Below, piece by piece: positions 58,175-64,000 of a stretch of 64,000 nt of DNA. The notes beneath the pieces were generated by a model. That model had not been told where the DNA came from. It was given only the letters and a program-made list of their open reading frames with translations, and made no database searches. A program made the translations under genes and the position numbers. Source of the stretch: Molossus alvarezi (Eukaryota > Chordata > Mammalia > Chiroptera > Molossidae); NCBI GenBank assembly GCA_037176705.1, contig CM073908.1, forward strand, positions 130,499,430-130,563,429, in the 5' to 3' direction. Each line of letters opens with the position of its first letter. The stretch's first letter is position 1.

Positions 58175-60031
58175 TACATCTTCTTAAAACTTCTGCTTCA
58201 GAGTGGTACATATTACTTCTACTCACATTTCATTAGCTAAGACAGTTCATAGGATTTCCACTTCAAGGGAGCAGATAAATGCAATCTTGACAAATATCTG
58301 GGAAGAGAACAAAAAAATATTAGGTTACAAATATTTGGTTATTTTTCTTGCATAAAAAATACACACATCTTTTTTAAACTTTTCCAAGGAATAAAATCCA
58401 AAATTCACATCCAATCATATATTTGGCTGAAATTTCAGAATTTCTGAGTTATGCGTGAGAATCTTTACATCACATCCACACCTGACCACTCTTAATCCAG
58501 AGACCTATGACCTATGAACTAATAAAATAAGTGACTCAATGATATATCCCACACCAGTATTATTTATGTATACTGGGAAATGATATAAGGATAAAAGCTG
58601 GAGGGGGGTTCAGGGGGTAGAATGTTCTTTGACTAGGCTCTGATTATACTATGGAGAAGGTGTGTCCAGTTCATTGCTCTCCATGGTCTCCAGTTAGAAA
58701 CTTTGAAAATGTTTTATTTTCTGTTATCCTCTTTGGGCACATCTGAAATAAGCATAGGAGACTATCTCTCCTCAGAATCTCTGCAGTTTTCTCAGTCTGC
58801 CCTTGGGAAGTTTGAGACTCCAAGGTTTAGTCAGAGTCATAGTCATAAAGTTTTGTGTTTCTTTTGCAGTAATGTTCTCTTAAGAAACGTAGCAGGCTTT
58901 TCATGTATTTAATTCTAGTAAGGTCCATGCTCTAAAAACCATAGGCATAGTTTATTTCTGTACTTGCTTATTAGGTTTGTCATATTTCTTGACTTTCTCA
59001 TGCTCATGTCTTTCTCTTTCAACTTAATTGCTTATTTCTTGAACTTATCAAGTTTCAGCAGGCAAGGCATAACTTTATTCTATTTTTCTTGAGCCATTTT
59101 TTGTCCAATTGAAAAGATTTACTGGGTGTCAAAACCTTAATTGAGTCTTTTCTTTGAAAGATCTTAATTTGTCCATAGATCTTTAATAGTGGATATAGAG
59201 GAAATACCCTTGATTTGATTTCTGTCTCAAGACTGGGTTTTAATTGGTCTTTGTTTCTGAAAGTCTTTTCAGATGTATATTTTACCAATTAGTGTTAAAA
59301 AGCAGTAGCTTCTTCTAATCCTACAAGTCCCCAACTTTCTGGAGTCTCTTACTCTTTTCTTTTATTCCCACTTGCAAACCCGCCAATCCTTTTAAGATCC
59401 AATCTCTTTCCTTTAGTACTTTATCAAAACTAGCAGTGAATAACCAACACACATGCTTGCATTCCTTTTTAATCTTTATTTCTTGATTTACAAATTTACA
59501 ACTATATAATTTGTCTTCCAGGTTATCTCTGTCAACAATTTTTTCAGTGATTATGTGCTACATAACATAGGTCCTCATTCTTACAGTCTCTGATAACAGT
59601 TTCCTCACCACCCACTTCCTAGTCTTTAAGGTTGCTTATGGCAGTACCACATTTCTGGGTATACATTTCTATAGTAATCAAGATACATAATATTGTATAG
59701 ATTATTCTACAGTTAAAAAGTTATTGGTGGCTTAAATCATCAAGATACATTTCTTGCTTCCATTACATGGGATATTTAGAGGCTCTCCTCATTCTAGGTC
59801 TGAGGTCATGATACAGGGACAGAGAGAGGACAGCCTGAAAGAGACACATCATGATCTCCTCACATATCTTCAGCTAAAGCAACTCACATGTACACTTACA
59901 AGTTCAGTGGTGGGGAAATACAAACTCGGCACATACCTGGAAAGAGAAACAAACATTTTGTAAGTTGCACCAATGACTATCCAACAAAATAATAAAATGA
60001 GTCAGTTTGTCTATCAAAAACATTGGAAGGA
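58175..60031. other. Unassigned region
   Basis: About 1.9 kb AT-rich. Part near 59725-59940 may be an old dispersed repeat. No coding region recognised. Confidence 0.4.
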
Positions 60032-60275
60032 GCCCTGGCTTGTTTGGCTCAGCGGTTAGAGATTTGGCCTGTGGACCACAGGGTCACAGATACAATTGCT
60101 GGTCAAGGGCACATACCTGGGTTGAAGGTTCAATCCTTGGCACTCGTCGGGGTCATGCAGGAGGCAACCAACTGATGTGTCTCTCTCACATAGGTGTTTC
60201 TCTCCCTCCCTTCCTCTCACCCTTTCACTCTTTCTATAAAGTCAATGGAAAAATATCCTTGGGTGAGGTTTAATA
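60032..60275 (+). mobile_element. VES SINE
   Basis: Head 'gccctggcttgtttggctca', damaged B box 'cagatacaattgctgg', 'catgcaggaggcaaccaact', tail 'aaatatccttgggtgaggtt' then (TA)n. No TSD seen. Confidence 0.92.
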
Positions 60276-60434
60276 TATATATATGAAATATATAAATACA
60301 TACTTTTACTAATGCTCCAAAATAATTTAAAAAATATAGATTTCCTACTATATATAGTATATTACATAATAGTTACATTTATGTTCCATATATTTTCTTA
60401 AATATTTTTGTTTCTTACAGTAATAAAAACAGTG

Positions 60435-60620
60435 ATTATATAAAGTGGTCTCAGTACTTTATACATGTTAATTCATTTTATTCTTACAATCACCCTATGA
60501 GGTAGGTATTATTATTCCTATTTCAGAGATGTAGAAACAGTAGTATTAAATAATCACGGCCATCACTTGGTAATAAGTGAAGATAGGCAAGATTCACATT
60601 TCTAGTCACTTTCTGGACAG
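60435..60620 (+). repeat. MIR SINE
   Basis: 'ttatacatgttaattcattt', 'caccctatgaggtaggtatt', 'cctatttcagagatgtagaa' and 'gtaataagtgaagataggca' follow the MIR core from box region to 3' part. Confidence 0.8.
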
Positions 60621-61592
60621 CTCATCTGGTTGTTCTATAGGCACTCTGAGATTAACAAATTCTAAAACAATAGCAACAGCAGCAGCAGCAGAAGTAATAA
60701 TACGACTAGTAGTATGGAGAGGCAACTACCACCTCTAACCAAGATTTTTACCTTCTTTATTGTGGCTACTGTATCAACACCATTGAGATTAGCTAATTCA
60801 ATTTTAGTTTTTACTGTTTTCTATCACCATTCCTCAACATACCAAAGTTCTGCTGATTTTATGTCTTTAATTGTTCTTAAGTATTCTCAGAGAAGCTCTG
60901 TATCAGGCTATCAAATGAGTTCTATTTGGTGTCAAAGAGTGGAATAATTCCTAATAAGTAGAAGCAATATGAGTATTTAATATGGAAATGGAATTTCCAT
61001 CACTAATGGTGTTCAAATTTAATAAATGTGCTGTGAACTGATATGATATAGAAAACTTCCAAACATATAATAGGTCAATAAATTAGATAAACTGCAAAGT
61101 GCTTTCAAATTCTAGGATTTTATGACTCTAATGTACCTACAAGCAGACTTAATTTCTTCTTTCTTTCATATTTCTAAATCTTCATTTATAGAAGTCAGTA
61201 CATCTGTACACCTATTTTGAGTTCTGCCTCCAAGTTTTCTAACTTAAAATTTGTCATTCTCCTGTCCTTCATATTCTTCCACACCCTTGATTGACCCTCA
61301 CTATGCCCTCTCTAGCATGTTCTTTCCTAGTTCCTGTTTTTCCCACCTTTTTTATTTCTTATTTCCTGCTCTATCAGTCTACATTGCAATGGTTCTGGCA
61401 CATCAAGGCATTCCTGCCAGCCTCATTGCTGTAAATCATAGTTTCATTTTAATACGTGCTGAAAAATCCTTTGATACATTCCAATACCTATTCATGATAA
61501 AAAATATTGTGCAAACTAAGTTCTTTTAGGGCATTTCCTCAACCAGATAAAGGATATTAATGAAAAATTCTACAGCTAAAATCCAATTATTT
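60621..61592. other. Unassigned sequence
   Basis: Contains a short (CAG)n near 60676. No gene or dispersed repeat recognised; frames of 77 and 92 codons lack motifs. Confidence 0.4.
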
Positions 61593-61606
61593 GTGAAATA
61601 TTGGAT

Positions 61607-61827
61607 TTCTTTAAAAAAATGTTTTTTCTTTTTTTATTTTTAGAGAGAAAGAAAGGGAGAGGGAGAGAGATAGAAACATTGATAAGAAAGAACATCGATT
61701 GGTCTCCTTCTGCATGCCTCCCACTGGGGATTGGGCCTACAACTTGGGCATGTGCCTTGACCAGGAATCAAACCAGTGGCTTCTTGGTGTATGGGCCGAT
61801 GCTGAACTGCTGAGCCACACTGGCCGG
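61607..61827 (-). mobile_element. VES SINE
   Basis: Reverse-complement head 'acccggccagtgtggctcag', 'gcagaaggagaccaatcgat'. TSD 'gtgaaatattggat' (61593-61606) and 'gtgaaatgttggat' (61828-61841), one mismatch. Confidence 0.95.
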
Positions 61828-61907
61828 GTGAAATGTTGGATGTCTACCTCCAGAACCAGGAACAAAGCATTGATGTTCACTCTTACCACTTATATTCACC
61901 CGTTTAG

Positions 61908-61958
61908 TGTGTGTGGAGGGGTGGGTGGGTGTGGAGGGGTGGGTGGGTGGGGAGGGAC
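61908..61958 (+). repeat. G-rich minisatellite, G-quadruplex candidate
   Basis: Two and a half copies of a 'gtgtggaggggtgggtgg' unit, giving at least six runs of three or more G within 50 bp on the plus strand. Confidence 0.9.
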
Positions 61959-62024
61959 TACCCACTGTGAGAAGCCAAATAAATTCAAGAAAAGTCATAG
62001 AGATTAGAAATGTATACAATATGA

Positions 62025-62180
62025 TTGTGCATAGTATGTGTATATACCACATTTTAGTTATCCATTTATATGTCAGTGAATATTGAGTTCTTTCCACCTT
62101 TATATATTGCTATGAATATCAGTGTTACAAATATCTGTTTGTACCTCTGCTTTAAATTATTTGGGGCATATACCTAGAAG
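62025..62180 (-). repeat. Old L1 fragment, antisense
   Basis: 'gtgtatataccacattttag', 'tatccatttatatgtcagtg' and 'tatattgctatgaatatcag' are diverged antisense L1 blocks parallel to 18040-18110. Confidence 0.5.
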
Positions 62181-62359
62181 TGGAGGGTATCACTCTGTCA
62201 TCCTGGAAAATTTAGACAAATTTGTGAGTATAATGTTCTTAGACTTATCCACCATATATCCCCTTCCCAGATTTCAGGACCCCACACTTTTCTCATCAGA
62301 GTCTTAACTTTGTCATGGGGTACTGTCAATACCACATACATATACTATTTATTTTGTAG

Positions 62360-62727
62360 CTCTGTTGCATTTACAATAAAATATTAGCCCTGATATTTAA
62401 AAATAATAATATACACTATGGACATTTTCAAATATTTAAAAGGTAGATATAATAGTAAAATGAAGGTACATGTACCCATTACACAGCTTCAACAATTATC
62501 ACTGGATAACAAATCTTGTTTTAAATATACCCTCACTCACTCCCACCACCCAATCATTTTGCAGCAAATATCTGGCATCAGTATTTTATTTGTAGATATT
62601 TTAATATATATTTCAAAAAGATAAGACTGTTTTTAATATAACCAAAGTAATTTTATAACAACAAAAGGAATAAGAATTTCTTAAAACTATCAAATATCCA
62701 GTCAGTGTTTACCATAGTTTCAATAAT

Positions 62728-62730
<3 letters not shown>
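62360..62730. repeat. Old LINE-like repeat, family uncertain
   Basis: 'gtacatgtacccattacaca', 'gcttcaacaattatcactgg', 'atcattttgcagcaaatatc' and 'tcaaatatccagtcagtgtt' match a common mammalian repeat, probably L1M-derived, from memory. Confidence 0.5.
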
Positions 62731-62767
<37 letters not shown>

Positions 62768-62790
62768 TGTGTGTATGTGCATGTGTATGT
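62731..62790. repeat. (TG)n microsatellite
   Basis: About 15 pure TG units, then interrupted TG/TATG/CATG units. Confidence 0.96.
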
Positions 62791-63663
62791 GTTTAACAAT
62801 TTGTTTATGACAAGTCTGGGTTTGTCTGTCTTGCAGCTATTGGAAATGAGAGGCCCTCTGGCTTTTACAGCATGCCATCCTTTGTCAGTTGGCTTCTCTG
62901 AGACTTTCCTGTCATTTTTGCTAGGCTTTCAATGCTATTAACAGGAGCCAGCCTACTCTACAATCATTCTAAATGATCTTTGGCCTCATACAGTTCAACT
63001 GCTACAGCAACCATATATTCCAAAGTCTCACCATCAACCTGTATTTCATCCCAATTAACCAGAGTTATTATTTTTTTTTAAAAAAGCTTTTTAAATTGTA
63101 GTACCACTGCATGACATGGGTTATCATCACCTCATCTATCACTACATATGGCATCCTTATTGACATTGATCTGGTGAGCAATCCAACTCCAAAATTTTAT
63201 TCAAAAGAGATGGAATATGTCTGTTTTCTGGGGCCACTGATACCAAGTATCAGCCTGGATTGTATAAAAAACAAAGCCTGAGGGAAGTTTTAGATGATGC
63301 TGGTTTATTAGGGAGTATGATCCCAGGGAAGCAAGAGTGAGATAAATGAAGACTGAGTCAAGGAAAGAGACAATATGAGGCAGGATTATCAAACTGGCCT
63401 CTACTTGGCATCAGGTATAACTTATTTGATGTCAATGGACTTCCTTATGAGAAGCCTTAAGAACTATTGAGTCTCAGGAAAGCTAGTTGAAGGGAAAAAC
63501 AGTGAAAACTATAATCACTGGCTTCTGGTCCCATTGGTTAAAAATACTTTTCCATGAGTTTGAATAAACCAACACTTCTGACTTATGTTTTGTTCTCATA
63601 CCTCAGTGGTAAAAGGGAAGTTCCATATGGGAGGCTAGAGGTACAATGTAAAATAAATAAAGT
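62791..63663. other. Unassigned sequence
   Basis: No recognised repeat or coding region. Confidence 0.4.
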
Positions 63664-63856
63664 GAGCCCGACTGGTGTGGCTCAGTGGATTGACCTGTGA
63701 ACTGAGAAGTCCCGGTTCAATTCCCAGGCAGGGCATATGCCTGGATTGAGGGCTGGATCTTCAGTAGGGGGTGTGCAGGAGTATGCCCAGTAGGGGGCAT
63801 GCAGAAGGCAGCCGATAGATATTTCTCTCTCTCTCCCTTCCTCTCTCTCTAAATAA
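63664..63856 (+). mobile_element. VES SINE with an internal tandem duplication
   Basis: Head 'gagcccgactggtgtggctc', B-box-like 'ggttcaattccca'. The 'cagtagggggtgtgcaggag' segment is repeated as 'cagtagggggcatgcagaag'. Short CT-rich part and A-rich tail follow. Flanks share 'aagtgag'. Confidence 0.92.
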
Positions 63857-64000
63857 ACAAAAAATGAAGTGAGATTGTTTCACTGTGCCTGCATGTAGTC
63901 ACTCAAAGTCAGTAAATTCAGCAGTGGTTGATGTGAGTACTGGAGGGGATGTTAAACTAGTGAACAAGGGCTGTGGCAATGAATGGGATCAAGAGAATCA

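Overview
This window is non-coding nuclear DNA from a bat, most likely a vesper bat (Vespertilionidae) or a close relative. The main evidence is about 27 copies of a tRNA-derived SINE of the VES type: a tRNA-like head with A and B boxes, an internal 'gcaggaggcaaccaat' segment, a pyrimidine-rich stretch and an A-rich tail. Many copies are flanked by perfect 11-19 bp target-site duplications (TSDs). Mammal-wide relics (MIR, L2, MLT-type LTRs, old L1, hAT and mariner MITEs) and bat-type young L1s fit the same reading. The DNA is AT-rich, and I found no host exon, CpG island, RNA gene or functional protein gene. Every long ORF belongs to a transposable element or endogenous retrovirus, or is a low-complexity artefact.

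Layout. Positions 1-9 kb hold ERVL-type solo LTRs in minus orientation, VES SINEs, MIR and L2 pieces and a long (TTTC)n tract. Positions 9-17 kb are mostly AT-rich unique sequence with SINEs. Positions 17-25.8 kb are a mosaic of old L1 pieces, nearly all antisense, split by SINEs and by two young 5'-truncated L1s. Positions 25.8-33.7 kb hold a 0.46 kb direct duplication, a rearranged Tigger remnant with a perfect 57 bp inverted repeat, more SINEs and a small hAT MITE with an 8 bp TSD. Positions 34.0-40.26 kb are one nearly full-length but dead L1 (5'UTR, ORF1, ORF2, 3'UTR) carrying a tandem SINE pair inside ORF1. Positions 40.3-44 kb hold MLT1 and ERVL LTRs, a hAT remnant and L2.

Positions 44.2-45.0 kb carry a chimeric VES with an embedded L1 segment, then another VES. 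Next comes a complete-length Tigger (pogo-type) transposon at 45.095-47.787 kb, whose transposase has two stops and two compensating frameshifts. Positions 47.8-51.4 kb hold an ERVL LTR followed by a collapsed class I (gammaretrovirus-like, Phe-primed) endogenous retrovirus. It keeps a primer-binding site, the start of gag, a broken env and an intact-looking 3' LTR. Positions 52.4-53.9 kb are a cluster of hAT MITE remnants. Positions 54.8-57.0 kb are a complete half-L1 (5'UTR + ORF1 + 3'UTR, no ORF2) flanked by a perfect 23 bp duplication. The rest holds a mariner MITE, old L1, MIR, SINEs, dinucleotide repeats and a G-rich minisatellite.

How the parts relate: the VES SINEs and the half-L1 have no reverse transcriptase of their own and carry L1-style TSDs, so they were presumably mobilised in trans by L1s like those seen here. 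I see no cooperating gene system. The items most worth a second look are the half-L1, the SINE/L1 chimera, the palindromic Tigger remnant and the collapsed retrovirus with a long open env transmembrane frame.
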